A stretch of 64,000 nt of DNA from Tumebacillus permanentifrigoris (GCF_003148565.1 NZ_QGGL01000003.1:62001-126000); one strand, 5' to 3'; counted from the first letter of the stretch, positions 52,162 through 61,390 are shown. The notes: generated by a model from the sequence alone, not told the origin. Program-made: numbers and translations.

Positions 52162-53484
52162 CTATCTCCCTTCATGGTTTTGAAGAAGGATTTGATTGCA
52201 TTGTTTCAGAATTTCGTTTGCTTTACGGGTTTCTCCAAGTTGATCGTATGCGTCTGCGGCAATTTGTAGAGCTTCAACTTGATCTCTCAACAATTTCATT
52301 CTATCAAAAATATCCGAAGATTTTAATGCGTAGTGGATCGAATTCTGATATTGCTCAAGTTCATAGAAATACTTCGCATAGACCTTATAGCATTCGCCAG
52401 ACTCGGGCAATGCCTGGTACTCGTGAGTTGCGATCAGTTCTATAGCATGGAGCAAATTTCCATTGGCTTCCGAAAACTTTTTCATGCCTAGTTGGATTTT
52501 CGCCATTTTCGCGTAGTTCAAGATGAGCCGATCGTACATGGAGTATTGGTTGAGAATTCCTATGCAATCATGAAGCTGTTGAATGGCGGTGATGGGTTCA
52601 TGACGGGCGGTGATTTCCATTGCATAGGAGTCTTGAACAATGACGTACAAAGACTGCAAATTCAACGCTTCGAAGATAGTTTTGGATTGTTCAAAACTGG
52701 CAGCAGCCTTTTCAAACTCATGTCGCTTGCTGTAAAGCATCCCTTGTTCATAGAAGGTCTTCGCCATCTGTTTCAAATCATTCATAGCTTGGCAATTTTG
52801 GTGTGATTGTTCAAGGAAATAGTCTGCTTCGTGATACCGTCCAAGAATCCGGAGTGTGTAGGCGACATTGAACGTAATGCGGCCAATAAGCGGGTCGATC
52901 TCGTCGTAGCGCAATGTGTACTCATAGGCCTTGTTGTAGTTGTAGAAAGCTTTGGTGAAGTCGCGTTTCAGGAAATAGTTGTTACCGACCTTGTTTCGAA
53001 TGTTGGATAAGAGGTGGGCATCGTGATAATTTGCCATTTCCAAAGAGTCGATGAGCGGAAGCAGAATCTCCAAGGATTCATTGTAATGTCCCTGTAGATA
53101 CCGGCACTCAGCGAAAAGAACTTTGAGGGTTAACTCGTCTTTTTTCGAGAGTTCAGGATGAGTCTCCAGTTCATGAATATATTCTTCCGCTTCCTCCAGC
53201 TGATTCGTTTCTAACAGTACCGAAATCAGCTTGATCCTACTAATCAATTCCATCCGTTGATCTTCTTCTTGCAGGAGTTCATGTACAGGTATCTTGAAGG
53301 ATGATGCGAGTTTGGTAATCAGTTCAGGGGAAGGCGAGTACTTGTCCTTCTCAAGTTTACTGATCCAACCGTTGGTGACTCCACAAAATTCAGCTAGTTT
53401 TTCTTGAGACATTTCTCGCTCAGTACGATATCGCTTGACTCTTTCTCCGAGAGTCTCTTTTTCTATATGTAAGGGAATTTTCAT
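52162..53484 (-). CDS. XRE-family transcriptional regulator with TPR peptide-binding domain (RRNPP type), 440 aa
   Basis: An N-terminal HTH_3 domain (residues about 12-66: LGERVKRYRTEREMSQEKLA, GWISKLEKDKYSPSPELI) and a long helical TPR array (about 90-435; e.g. YNKAYEYTLRYDEIDPLIG, ANEILKQC). Size and layout match NprR/PlcR-like regulators whose TPR groove binds a reimported signalling peptide. The small propeptide gene 52023-52157 follows at once. ATG follows TGAGGTG. Its promoter faces the divergent second XRE-TPR gene. Targets may include the neighbouring secreted enzymes, an inference only. Confidence 0.85.
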   Translation of the reverse strand: MKIPLHIEKETLGERVKRYRTEREMSQEKLAEFCGVTNGWISKLEKDKYSPSPELITKLASSFKIPVHELLQEEDQRMELISRIKLISVLLETNQLEEAEEYIHELETHPELSKKDELTLKVLFAECRYLQGHYNESLEILLPLIDSLEMANYHDAHLLSNIRNKVGNNYFLKRDFTKAFYNYNKAYEYTLRYDEIDPLIGRITFNVAYTLRILGRYHEADYFLEQSHQNCQAMNDLKQMAKTFYEQGMLYSKRHEFEKAAASFEQSKTIFEALNLQSLYVIVQDSYAMEITARHEPITAIQQLHDCIGILNQYSMYDRLILNYAKMAKIQLGMKKFSEANGNLLHAIELIATHEYQALPESGECYKVYAKYFYELEQYQNSIHYALKSSDIFDRMKLLRDQVEALQIAADAYDQLGETRKANEILKQCNQILLQNHEGR

Positions 53485-53517
53485 CTGAACACCTCATTTC
53501 AAAAAACATCCTGAAAT

Positions 53518-53547
53518 ATTATAACATATGAACGTTAAGTAAACCAA
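53518..53547 (-). promoter_or_regulatory. Promoter of the RRNPP-type regulator
   Basis: On the minus strand TTGGTT (53547-53542) and TATAAT (53523-53518) with an 18-base spacer, 33 bases upstream of the ATG. Confidence 0.6.
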
Positions 53548-53658
53548 CGCTATTGTTAACTTGACCCTCTTGCCTGTAACTAGAACTTGTAGCAAGAATT
53601 GCTCTAGCTGATAAGTGAAATATAGACTCATCTCATAAATCCGTGTGAGGTGAGTCTG

Positions 53659-54855
53659 TTGAATGTAAACATTTTAGGCCAACGCATCAAAGAACTTCGC
53701 ATGAAAAAAGGAATGAAGCAGCAGGAACTTTCCGAAGGCATTTGCACACCTAGTATGATCAGTCAGGTGGAGAGTGGACGAGCACGACCGTCCCATGACG
53801 TTTTGGTCGGGATCGCGGATCGGCTTGACGTCTCGTTGGAGTTTTTGATGGCAGATGCCAATCTCAACATGAAAGTCTCCAGCAAGTACAAAATGGCAAG
53901 AGGGTTTATCGCCAGCCGACTTTACCGCACCGCTGCGGAACTTCTTGAAGGAATCTTGGTGGAGCCGGATACGAGGACTCCTACAGCGGAAGTCAAAATC
54001 GACTTGGCTGAATGTTACATCCATGAGCAGGCATACGACCAAGCCTATACTCTTCTACACGAAGTATTGGAGGATGCGGCACTGACGAAGGACAAGTATC
54101 AACTGGCGGGTGCTCTCAAACTTCTTGGAGAGATCGAATTTGATCTGCAACGCTACGCATTTGCCCTACGTCATTGGAAACGGGCTGTTGATCTGGTTGA
54201 GAAATCGACTGTGCGGAATCGGTTGTTGCTGGTTCCACTCTTGGTGAAGCTTGGGATTTGCTATCAAGCCTTGAACCAAGTTGAGGAGGCCATTGCCTGC
54301 TTCCAACGTGCAGCAAGGCTCAACGACAAATCCACAGACCTGAACTCAATCGCGGATCAGTACATGCATATGAGCGCGGCCTATCAGAGTACGGGCGATC
54401 ATTGGAAGGCGAGTAGTTATGCGGAACGTGCTACCGGCATTCGTGAAGGTTTGGTTGTGCTGGCTCTCGGGGAGCATGTCCGCTCAGAGTACGCCTCATT
54501 TCTAACGGAGGAGAATGAAACTGAAAAGGAAATCGAAGCGGTTTGGAGTTCCATACCGGGCATGCAGGAGGAGAGTCCGTCTGAGGTCGGGTTTGCCTGT
54601 TTGAGACTGGCGCAACTGTACGAGCAACTGGACCAACATGAATCGGCCTTACCAGTCTGTGAACAAGCGAATCAGTTGTTGCCTACCCCGCATCCAGACC
54701 GAACGGAATTGTTCCGTATCTGGGCATGGGCTGCCTTCCAAAATGGCGATTGGGAACGTGCTAGGGAATTGGAAGCGTCTAGAAAGGAGGGGGAGTCGAA
54801 TGGGATCAAGCATGGTGAAGCCGATACAAGTTGTGACGGTAAGATGGGGCAATGA
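53659..54855 (+). CDS. XRE-family regulator with TPR domain (second, divergent copy), 398 aa
   Basis: An HTH_3 domain (residues about 5-62, LGQRIKELRMKKGMKQQELS and SGRARPSHD) followed by TPR-like helices to residue 370. It resembles PlcR/Rgg-like TPR regulators more loosely than the divergent gene does. The TTG at 53659 has GAGGTGAG upstream; a GTG at 53650 overlaps that site. The last 56 bases overlap the next gene. No propeptide gene is seen next to it, so it may bind another peptide or act as a paired regulator. Confidence 0.8.
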   Translation: MNVNILGQRIKELRMKKGMKQQELSEGICTPSMISQVESGRARPSHDVLVGIADRLDVSLEFLMADANLNMKVSSKYKMARGFIASRLYRTAAELLEGILVEPDTRTPTAEVKIDLAECYIHEQAYDQAYTLLHEVLEDAALTKDKYQLAGALKLLGEIEFDLQRYAFALRHWKRAVDLVEKSTVRNRLLLVPLLVKLGICYQALNQVEEAIACFQRAARLNDKSTDLNSIADQYMHMSAAYQSTGDHWKASSYAERATGIREGLVVLALGEHVRSEYASFLTEENETEKEIEAVWSSIPGMQEESPSEVGFACLRLAQLYEQLDQHESALPVCEQANQLLPTPHPDRTELFRIWAWAAFQNGDWERARELEASRKEGESNGIKHGEADTSCDGKMGQ

Positions 54856-55195
54856 AGACGAAGAGAAGGTATTCAAAATAAAAGGCATACTCGTATCGGA
54901 GAAAGTAGTCTTGGCGATCTTCGACGGTGATGTGGAGATTCATTTCGTGGCACCCACGGACGATCTTACAGAGTTTGAATTGATTCAGTGCTTCGGTCCT
55001 ATTTTCAGAGTAGGAGATAACAAGTGCGAGCTTCCGGCGGTCTTCGAGGACTTACATAAACTCTCCGTGGTGGACTTTGCAAGGAAGTATCCTCATTCGG
55101 AGATGTTGGACTATTTGAATGAGAACAATCTCCGTATTCCCGGTTTGAATGTGAAACGCAATTGTAGACCACACGAGATCTTGAACTCGTGCTAA
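54800..55195 (+). CDS. Protein of unknown function overlapping the regulator gene, 131 aa
   Basis: ATG 54800 has AAAGGAGGGG upstream and lies inside the 3' end of the preceding regulator gene in another frame, so the two are translationally linked. The product is a small soluble protein with alternating strands (VVTVRWGNEDEEKVFKIKGI, VVLAIFDGDVEIHFVA) and a helical C-terminal part. No domain is recognised. It could be an antagonist or partner of the regulator. A strong terminator follows. Confidence 0.65.
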   Translation: MGSSMVKPIQVVTVRWGNEDEEKVFKIKGILVSEKVVLAIFDGDVEIHFVAPTDDLTEFELIQCFGPIFRVGDNKCELPAVFEDLHKLSVVDFARKYPHSEMLDYLNENNLRIPGLNVKRNCRPHEILNSC

Positions 55196-55201
55196 CCACA
55201 C

Positions 55202-55237
55202 AAAAAGATCACCCTTCCAACCCAGGGTGATCTTTTT
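55202..55237 (+). terminator. Terminator after the 131-aa gene
   Basis: Stem AAAAGATCACCC/GGGTGATCTTTT with a 10-base loop. Confidence 0.88.
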
Positions 55238-55245
55238 CGTTTATA

Positions 55246-55259
55246 CTTTGTTTACAAAG
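55246..55259. promoter_or_regulatory. Short inverted repeat before the ABC exporter
   Basis: CTTTG-TTTA-CAAAG is a perfect 5-bp dyad 42 bases upstream of the ATG; it may be an operator or belong to the promoter. Confidence 0.3.
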
Positions 55260-55300
55260 ACAATTCAGGTAGAGGGCAAAACAAGTAGGAGTGATATCTC

Positions 55301-57052
55301 ATGAACAAGAAAAACAACACAAAAATCCCAGGGTTCGCAAGGCTCATCCTCGACACGAATCCCCCAAAAGCGGTACTAACTATCGCGGTCGTCCTCAGCA
55401 TGCTCAACACTTTAGTCGGCTTAACGATCCCACTTTTCACAAAAGGTCTCGTCAATGGCTTTTCATTCGGCTCCCTAAGCACCACGCAGATCACAGGCAT
55501 GGCGGTCGCGCTCTTGGTTCAACTGCTATCCGGTGGGGTGTCCGTGTACCTCCTGCACTATGGCGGCAACAAAATCGTCTCTGCGATCCGTGAACGGTTG
55601 TGGAGAAAACTGCTCCGATTGCCCGTCCCTTACTACGACAGCAAGGAAACCGGTGACACAATCAGCCGCTTAACCAACGACACCGCGATCATCAAGGGTT
55701 TGGTTACAGACCATGTAACCGGATTCTTTACGGGCATCCTCTCGATCATCGGAGCGCTCGCCTTCATGTTCTCGATGAACTGGAAGATGACCCTCGTCAT
55801 CCTCGCCATGTTCCCCCTGACATTCCTCGTCATGGTCCCTGTCAGTCGGAAAATGTATCAGATCTCAAAATCCACACAAGCGGAGAACGCGAAGTTCACC
55901 TCCGTCATCTCCCGGGTTGTCTCTGAAATCCGTCTCGTAAAATCATCCGGTTCCGAGCCGATTGAATATGAAAAGGGCCGCATCGGAATCAGCAACCTGT
56001 TCCAGTTCGGGATCAAGGAAGCCCGGATGCAAGCGATCGTTTCTCCCATCGTCTCCTTTCTGATCCTCGTGATCCTCGTCACGCTGATCGGGTTCGGAGG
56101 CGTGCAGGTTTCCTCAGGCGCGATGACTGCGGGGGAGTTGGTCGCGTTCATCATGTACCTGTTCCAAATCATGCTCCCCATTACACAGATCGCGCAGTTT
56201 TTCTCCCAGTTCCAAAAAGCCAAGGGCGCAACAGAAAGCATCATCGGAATCTTGGAATCGGAGGAAGAGGATCAAGAGAGTGGGAAATCTGTAGAAAATC
56301 TACACCAGCCGATTGTCATCGCAGGCGTCTCCTTTGCCTACAAATCTGAGGAGCCGATCCTCCGCGATGTGAGCCTGACGGTGGGAGCGGGCAAAGTGAC
56401 CGCCATCGTCGGTCCAAGCGGAGGCGGCAAGACGACGCTTTTCTCCCTGCTGGAACGGTTTTATCTGCCGAGCGCAGGCGCCATTCGACTCGGAGACACC
56501 GACATCCGCGAATTCTCGATCCGCTCTTGGCGGCAGCACATCGGGTATGTGTCGCAGGAGAGCCCGATCTTGGTCGGCACGATCAAGGACAATCTCTGCT
56601 ATGGACTCGACCGGGACATCTCGCGCGAGGAGATGGAGCAGGCGGCGCGCATGGCGTATGCGGACGGATTCATCCAAGACTTGCCACTTAGTTACGAGAC
56701 AGAAGTCGGGGAACGTGGCATCAAACTGTCTGGCGGCCAACGGCAGCGGATTGCCATTGCGCGTGCACTGCTACGCGATCCGCAGATTCTGATGTTGGAT
56801 GAAGCGACATCGAATTTGGACAGCAAGTCGGAGGAAGTTGTCCAGCAGGCACTGAAGAACTTAATGAAGGGACGCACAACGGTCGTGATCGCGCATCGGT
56901 TGTCGACAGTCGTGGACGCGGACTCCATCGTCTTTGTGGAAAAGGGACAGGTCACCGGTGTCGGCACGCATGAGCACTTGTACAGCACACATGCGTTGTA
57001 TCGAGAGTTCGCCGATGGACAGCTGCGCATGAACCGCGTCGAGCAACTGTAG
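55301..57052 (+). CDS. ABC exporter, membrane and ATP-binding domains fused (BmrA/YvcC-like), 583 aa
   Basis: A half-transporter that works as a dimer: six transmembrane helices (residues about 20-310) and a nucleotide-binding domain. Walker A is GPSGGGKTT (about 372-380), the Q loop is in GYVSQESPIL, the signature is LSGGQRQRIAIAR, Walker B is ILMLDEATSNLD, and H-loop is in IAHRLS. Such proteins export drugs, lipids or peptides; the substrate is not known. ATG follows TAGGAGTGAT. Its placement beside a quorum-sensing region invites, but does not prove, a peptide-export role. Confidence 0.9.
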   Translation: MNKKNNTKIPGFARLILDTNPPKAVLTIAVVLSMLNTLVGLTIPLFTKGLVNGFSFGSLSTTQITGMAVALLVQLLSGGVSVYLLHYGGNKIVSAIRERLWRKLLRLPVPYYDSKETGDTISRLTNDTAIIKGLVTDHVTGFFTGILSIIGALAFMFSMNWKMTLVILAMFPLTFLVMVPVSRKMYQISKSTQAENAKFTSVISRVVSEIRLVKSSGSEPIEYEKGRIGISNLFQFGIKEARMQAIVSPIVSFLILVILVTLIGFGGVQVSSGAMTAGELVAFIMYLFQIMLPITQIAQFFSQFQKAKGATESIIGILESEEEDQESGKSVENLHQPIVIAGVSFAYKSEEPILRDVSLTVGAGKVTAIVGPSGGGKTTLFSLLERFYLPSAGAIRLGDTDIREFSIRSWRQHIGYVSQESPILVGTIKDNLCYGLDRDISREEMEQAARMAYADGFIQDLPLSYETEVGERGIKLSGGQRQRIAIARALLRDPQILMLDEATSNLDSKSEEVVQQALKNLMKGRTTVVIAHRLSTVVDADSIVFVEKGQVTGVGTHEHLYSTHALYREFADGQLRMNRVEQL

Positions 57053-57252
57053 CGAGTCAGATCAGGACGTTGTGTCCTTTGTTAGTAATGCTATCATTAT
57101 TTATTGCTGATAAAATAAAAATATCTCCATTTTAACACGGAATACAAGTTGCATCATGATAGAATAAGGAGGTATGTGAAACTCATTCTGTTCAACCCCT
57201 ATCATTGATGGGTTCGAAAGTAGAAGTGCTTTTCGCCTGAGTAAAAGGGGTG

Positions 57253-57258
57253 TATAAT
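57253..57258 (+). promoter_or_regulatory. -10 box upstream of the sensor kinase
   Basis: TATAAT within TGTATAATACTTC, 78 bases before the ATG; no strong -35. The same 13-base string occurs before the aldo/keto reductase at 15841. Confidence 0.4.
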
Positions 57259-57335
57259 ACTTCAAGTTGAACAGATTAATTAATGGAAATTTGTGTGATG
57301 GTATATCGGCAGTTTCCGAATCGAGGAGTACATCG

Positions 57336-59162
57336 ATGAATGAAGTAGCGCGAGAGAAAATAACGACTGGTTTTTCTATACATAAATCTCTTTTCGAGTA
57401 CAATCCCGATGCGATTTTCGCAACGCAGGTGGATGGGACAGCGACGCAGGTGAACGAGTCTGCTTTGCGGATGACTGGGTATTCGATGGCTGAACTCGAC
57501 CGACTGACCTTCCACGAGCTCGTGGCCCCAGAGGACCAAGTTCGTGCATCCGAGGCGTTTGAAAAAGCGTTGCGAGGTGAATCTCATCAAGTTGAGATTG
57601 CGATGGTGCTGCGCAACGGCGTGCAGCAGGACGTACACGTGACGTCGATTCCGAACATCGAGGGTGGCGAGGTGGTCGGTGTCCTCTATGTTGTGCGGGC
57701 GATCATGGCGAGAAAGCAACAAGAGGAACAGCTTCGGCGCAACGAAGCACTCTACCAACTCATCAACGACCATGCCCAAGATGTCATTTCGTACAGCACT
57801 CCAGACGGGATGCTCCGCTGGATCTCGCCAGCTATCCATACCTTGCTTGGCTGGGAGGTTGAGGAGATGGTAGGCAAGTATTCGAGCGCAATCTACCATC
57901 CTGAGGACTGGGCGGCGTTTTTGGATCATCCGCCAGCGGGCGATGTCGGGATCTTTGACTGTCGCGTCCAGCACAAGGAAGGGCACTACCTGTGGTTTGA
58001 GACGACGGTGAAGCTGATCCGAAACGATGCGGGCGAGATCGAGAAGGTGCTCGGGATTGGACGCAATATCACGCTGCGCAAACAGGCGGAGGACAACCTG
58101 CGTGCGACTCGAGACCGGCTGGAATCGTTTATTGAAAATCATGTGGACTCGATCATCATCCTCGACCCCGAATGTCGGATCTTGCGCGTGAACGCTGCCT
58201 TTGAAAAGATGTTCGGCTGGTCGCAGGCGGAAGTGGCGAAGGTACTGCTTTTTGACCTACCGTTAGTGCCCCCAGAGCATGAAGCTGAGTTGGAAACGAT
58301 CAAGGATCTCATGCTGGCCGGGGAGCCGGTGATCGGAACGGAGGCGGTGCGCATGCATCGTGACGGCACTCCGTTGGATGTGTTGCTTTCCATCTCACCA
58401 CATCGCGATGAGGCAGGCCACATTGCCGGCTACTCTTTTACGATACGTGACATCACCGACCGCAAGCGCACGGAAGAACTGTTGTTGCAATCGGAGAAGC
58501 TGAACATCGCAGGTCAGCTCGCCGCCGGGGTCGCGCACGAGATCCGCAACCCGTTGACAGCGCTCGTGGGGTTTGTCCAACTCATGCAGCAAGGCATGAG
58601 CAACCCCAAATACCTCGAAATCATGTCTGCGGAGCTGAAGCGCATCGAGACGATCGTCAGCGAACTGCTCGTGCTCTCGAAGCCGCAAGCGATGACGTAT
58701 AAACCAAAAAAACTCGCAGACATCTTGCAACACGTGGTCACCTTGATCGAGACGCAGGCGATCATTCACAACGTGCAAGTGTTGCCATCGTTCGATCCGG
58801 ACGAATTGCCAGCACTGGAATGTGACGAGAATCAGTTGAAGCAGGTGTTCATCAACTTCCTGCAGAATGCGATCGATGCGATGCCGCACGGTGGTGACAT
58901 CCACATTGAGGTCGAGCGGACCGCCCTGCACGAAGTGCTCATCCACATCCGTGACCAAGGCATCGGCATACCGCCCGAACGCATCGAGAAACTAGGCGAA
59001 CCCTTTTACACGACCAAGGAAAAAGGTACGGGCCTCGGCTTGATGATTTCCAAACGTATCATCGACCACCATAATGGAAGCATGCAGATTGACAGTGAAG
59101 TGGATGTGGGCACGACCATCTCTGTGCGGTTGCCTTGCTTTCTTCAAGGGGGCATCGTGTGA
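57336..59162 (+). CDS. PAS-domain sensor histidine kinase (sporulation KinA/KinE-like), 608 aa
   Basis: Soluble, no membrane segments. Three PAS domains (about residues 14-130, 135-255 and 262-380), then a HisKA domain with H401 in GVAHEIRNPLT and a HATPase_c domain with NFLQNAIDAM (N box), DQGIGIP and GTGLGL (G boxes). Soluble multi-PAS kinases with this HEIRNPLT box phosphorylate Spo0F in Bacillus (KinA, KinE). No response regulator gene is adjacent, as usual for phosphorelay kinases. The ATG at 57336 has a CGAGGAG site; the upstream extension to 57267 is not supported. Confidence 0.88.
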   Translation: MNEVAREKITTGFSIHKSLFEYNPDAIFATQVDGTATQVNESALRMTGYSMAELDRLTFHELVAPEDQVRASEAFEKALRGESHQVEIAMVLRNGVQQDVHVTSIPNIEGGEVVGVLYVVRAIMARKQQEEQLRRNEALYQLINDHAQDVISYSTPDGMLRWISPAIHTLLGWEVEEMVGKYSSAIYHPEDWAAFLDHPPAGDVGIFDCRVQHKEGHYLWFETTVKLIRNDAGEIEKVLGIGRNITLRKQAEDNLRATRDRLESFIENHVDSIIILDPECRILRVNAAFEKMFGWSQAEVAKVLLFDLPLVPPEHEAELETIKDLMLAGEPVIGTEAVRMHRDGTPLDVLLSISPHRDEAGHIAGYSFTIRDITDRKRTEELLLQSEKLNIAGQLAAGVAHEIRNPLTALVGFVQLMQQGMSNPKYLEIMSAELKRIETIVSELLVLSKPQAMTYKPKKLADILQHVVTLIETQAIIHNVQVLPSFDPDELPALECDENQLKQVFINFLQNAIDAMPHGGDIHIEVERTALHEVLIHIRDQGIGIPPERIEKLGEPFYTTKEKGTGLGLMISKRIIDHHNGSMQIDSEVDVGTTISVRLPCFLQGGIV

Positions 59163-59187
59163 TGATCTATCATAGCACCCTCTATAA

Positions 59188-59229
59188 AAAAGGGTACAGC
59201 ATGCCGTCCGGCATTCTGTACCCTTTTGC
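59188..59229 (+). terminator. Terminator after the sensor kinase
   Basis: Stem AAAGGGTACAG/CTGTACCCTTT with inner ATGCC/GGCAT. Confidence 0.9.
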
Positions 59230-59265
59230 CCGTCTTCATAATACGAACTCAAGGGAGCAACTCGA

Positions 59266-60954
59266 ATGAAGCGATGGCAAAAATGGTTCAGCAGCACGCT
59301 ACTTCTGACGACCTTGCTTACTCCACTGTTGCTCCTAACTCCCAAGGCACAAGCGTGCGAGTGTGTAAACACATACCATGATGACGACGATGTGGCAGGC
59401 TACGCACAGTATGCGGTCATCGCGGCGAAGTACCAGTACGGCTTTATGGACGGTGATGAGAACGGATATTTCCATCCGACAGCGCACATCACACGCGAGG
59501 AGTTGGCGGTGGTGCTCGCTAAAGCGCTGAACTTGGAGCTGCCCGCAACGCGTGGGGAGACTTCGCAGTTCACGGACGTTCAACCTGGGAGCTGGAGCTC
59601 TGCGTATCTAGAAGCCGTCGCCCAAGCTGGCCTCATGTCTGGGGAAGAGAATGGCCAGTTCCACCCCCACAACCCCATCACGCGTGAACAACTGGCGGCA
59701 ACGCTCGTGCGGGCGCTGCATGTCGACGTCACGGGGCAGGGGAAAAACTTGGTCGTCGCTGACCGCGACCAAGTCTCGCCGTGGGCCAGAGATGCGGTGC
59801 AGGTTGCGAGGGCAGTCGGGCTCATGCATGGCGACACACTGGAGACGTTCAATCCGCAGGCACCAGCGGAGCGACAGCAGGTGGCTGTCGTCATGGTCAA
59901 CTACCTGATCCGGCAGAGCGTACAAGCGCAGATCGACCAGAAGCTACAAGCAATTCAGGAAAAAAACGTCACGAAGTTCCTCGCGACGATTGATCCGGAG
60001 AAGGCCGCCTACAAGCGGGAGCAACAGCATTGGTTTGAAGATGTGGTTGCGAGTCCCGTCACCGACTACAAGCTGGAAATCCGCGATCTCGTCGTCACAC
60101 CTCCGATGGCGGTGGCTGTCTCGCTCGTTCAGACGTACACACTCCACGGGGAGCGGTATGAGCTGCCTTTTCAGGAGCGCTATACGATGACGGAGCAGGG
60201 CTGGCTCGACAGCGACCTGCTTTTTGAGAAACTGATCGCACAGCACTTCCTCATCTATTACCGAGATGGGGATCAAGCGACGGCGGAGAAGGTTCAGGCT
60301 GATGCGGAAGCCGCCTATACGGAACTCCAGAAACGGTACCCGCATGAGAAACCTGCGGGCCAGTTGTTGGAGATCAAGCTGTACAACGACCCGGAGCTGT
60401 TGCGGCAGTCTGTGAAGTTATCATTTGCCTGGCAGTTTGCGGGGTGGTATGAGTATGGAGAGGCGATCAAACTGAGCGCGAAGCCAGGGGCGCAAGGGTT
60501 CTACCAAGCGAAGATTCAGCATGAGATGGTGCATGAACTGACCATCGCGCAGTCCAACAACAACCTGCCGTACTGGTTGGCGGAAGGGCTTGCGGTGTAC
60601 TATTCTGCCGATGAGCAGTTTGGGGTGCCCGTTTTGCCGGACACGTATACATCGATTGCCGATCTGGAAACCCTCAACCTCGAAGCGTTGACCGACAGCC
60701 AAGAGATTTCGCAGTATTACAACCAAGCGGGCAACATCATCACCTTCCTCGCTGACACCTACGGGGAGGGAGTCGTCCGCAAACTGGTGCAAGAGTTGGG
60801 AACCTACCCGTACCAAGACGGGACGACGAGCCATCACGATGACCTCAACCGCCAACACCTTCGAGCGATCATCCCGAACGTCTTGAACGGCAAGACCCTC
60901 GATCAACTTGATACCGAATGGCAAAATTGGATCAAGGAAAAGACCCTCTCGTAA
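59266..60954 (+). CDS. Secreted SLH-domain zinc protease (MA-type), 562 aa
   Basis: Signal peptide (residues 1-30, ending AQA-C), three SLH repeats (about 40-90, 100-150 and 165-210; GFMDGDENGYFHPTAHITRE is a typical end), and a C-terminal domain with the zinc motif H419-E420-M-V-H423 and the third ligand E440 in WLAEGLAVY. It is thus a wall-anchored gluzincin peptidase. A middle region (about 215-330) may be a prodomain or NTF2-like module. ATG follows GGGAG. The stop codon lies in the loop of the terminator. Confidence 0.85.
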   Translation: MKRWQKWFSSTLLLTTLLTPLLLLTPKAQACECVNTYHDDDDVAGYAQYAVIAAKYQYGFMDGDENGYFHPTAHITREELAVVLAKALNLELPATRGETSQFTDVQPGSWSSAYLEAVAQAGLMSGEENGQFHPHNPITREQLAATLVRALHVDVTGQGKNLVVADRDQVSPWARDAVQVARAVGLMHGDTLETFNPQAPAERQQVAVVMVNYLIRQSVQAQIDQKLQAIQEKNVTKFLATIDPEKAAYKREQQHWFEDVVASPVTDYKLEIRDLVVTPPMAVAVSLVQTYTLHGERYELPFQERYTMTEQGWLDSDLLFEKLIAQHFLIYYRDGDQATAEKVQADAEAAYTELQKRYPHEKPAGQLLEIKLYNDPELLRQSVKLSFAWQFAGWYEYGEAIKLSAKPGAQGFYQAKIQHEMVHELTIAQSNNNLPYWLAEGLAVYYSADEQFGVPVLPDTYTSIADLETLNLEALTDSQEISQYYNQAGNIITFLADTYGEGVVRKLVQELGTYPYQDGTTSHHDDLNRQHLRAIIPNVLNGKTLDQLDTEWQNWIKEKTLS

Positions 60955-60966
60955 AGAGGGTCTTTT
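60938..60966 (+). terminator. Terminator overlapping the end of the SLH protease gene
   Basis: Stem AAAAGACCCTCT/AGAGGGTCTTTT; its 5-base loop CGTAA contains the TAA stop codon. Confidence 0.8.
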
Positions 60967-61028
60967 CGCGCCCAGCACTCACTGGGCATGTATAGTCACT
61001 TTTCCGAGCGGGTAAGGTACAGATGATG

Positions 61029-61247
61029 TCATGACAATGAATTTCCTTTTTTACCTGATGTTGTCGACAAGCGAAGTTGGTTGTGGCGGCATTGGATGGA
61101 GTGATCCGGCAAGGGCCGGCTCCTCATGCCCGGATTCGCCCAGCGTTCAGCGGTCAGTAGGTCCGTGATTCCCAACTCTTCCGCCATCAGCTCAGCAAAC
61201 CGTTTGATGCCCTCGGCGGAGACCGTACACGCAGTGGAAGTTGTCAT
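61029..61247 (-). CDS. Small protein of unknown function, 72 aa
   Basis: ATG at 61247 preceded by an AAGGGGGTG site at the right distance. The first half (TVSAEGIKRFAELMAEELGI then TDLLTAERW) looks like a soluble helical domain; the second half is basic and Ser/Thr-rich without obvious structure. It is antisense to nothing known and divergent from surE. No family recognised, so it may be a spurious ORF. Confidence 0.4.
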   Translation of the reverse strand: MTTSTACTVSAEGIKRFAELMAEELGITDLLTAERWANPGMRSRPLPDHSIQCRHNQLRLSTTSGKKGNSLS

Positions 61248-61390
61248 CCGGTTCACCCCCTTGGTGTGGTGCTGTTAGTATGACCGCACCCTTGGTTGCT
61301 ATGTTGAGTGCTTTTTACCATCCGAGGTGGCAGACGATTCCTCCGCGTTCATGGTACAATGGTCGAGGAAGGAAAGGAGCGACTCCACGT

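Noticed and set aside
57101-57403. Minus-strand ORF of 100 aa in the gap before the kinase
   Set aside because: No ribosome binding site and it overlaps the kinase start; product has no domain-like pattern.
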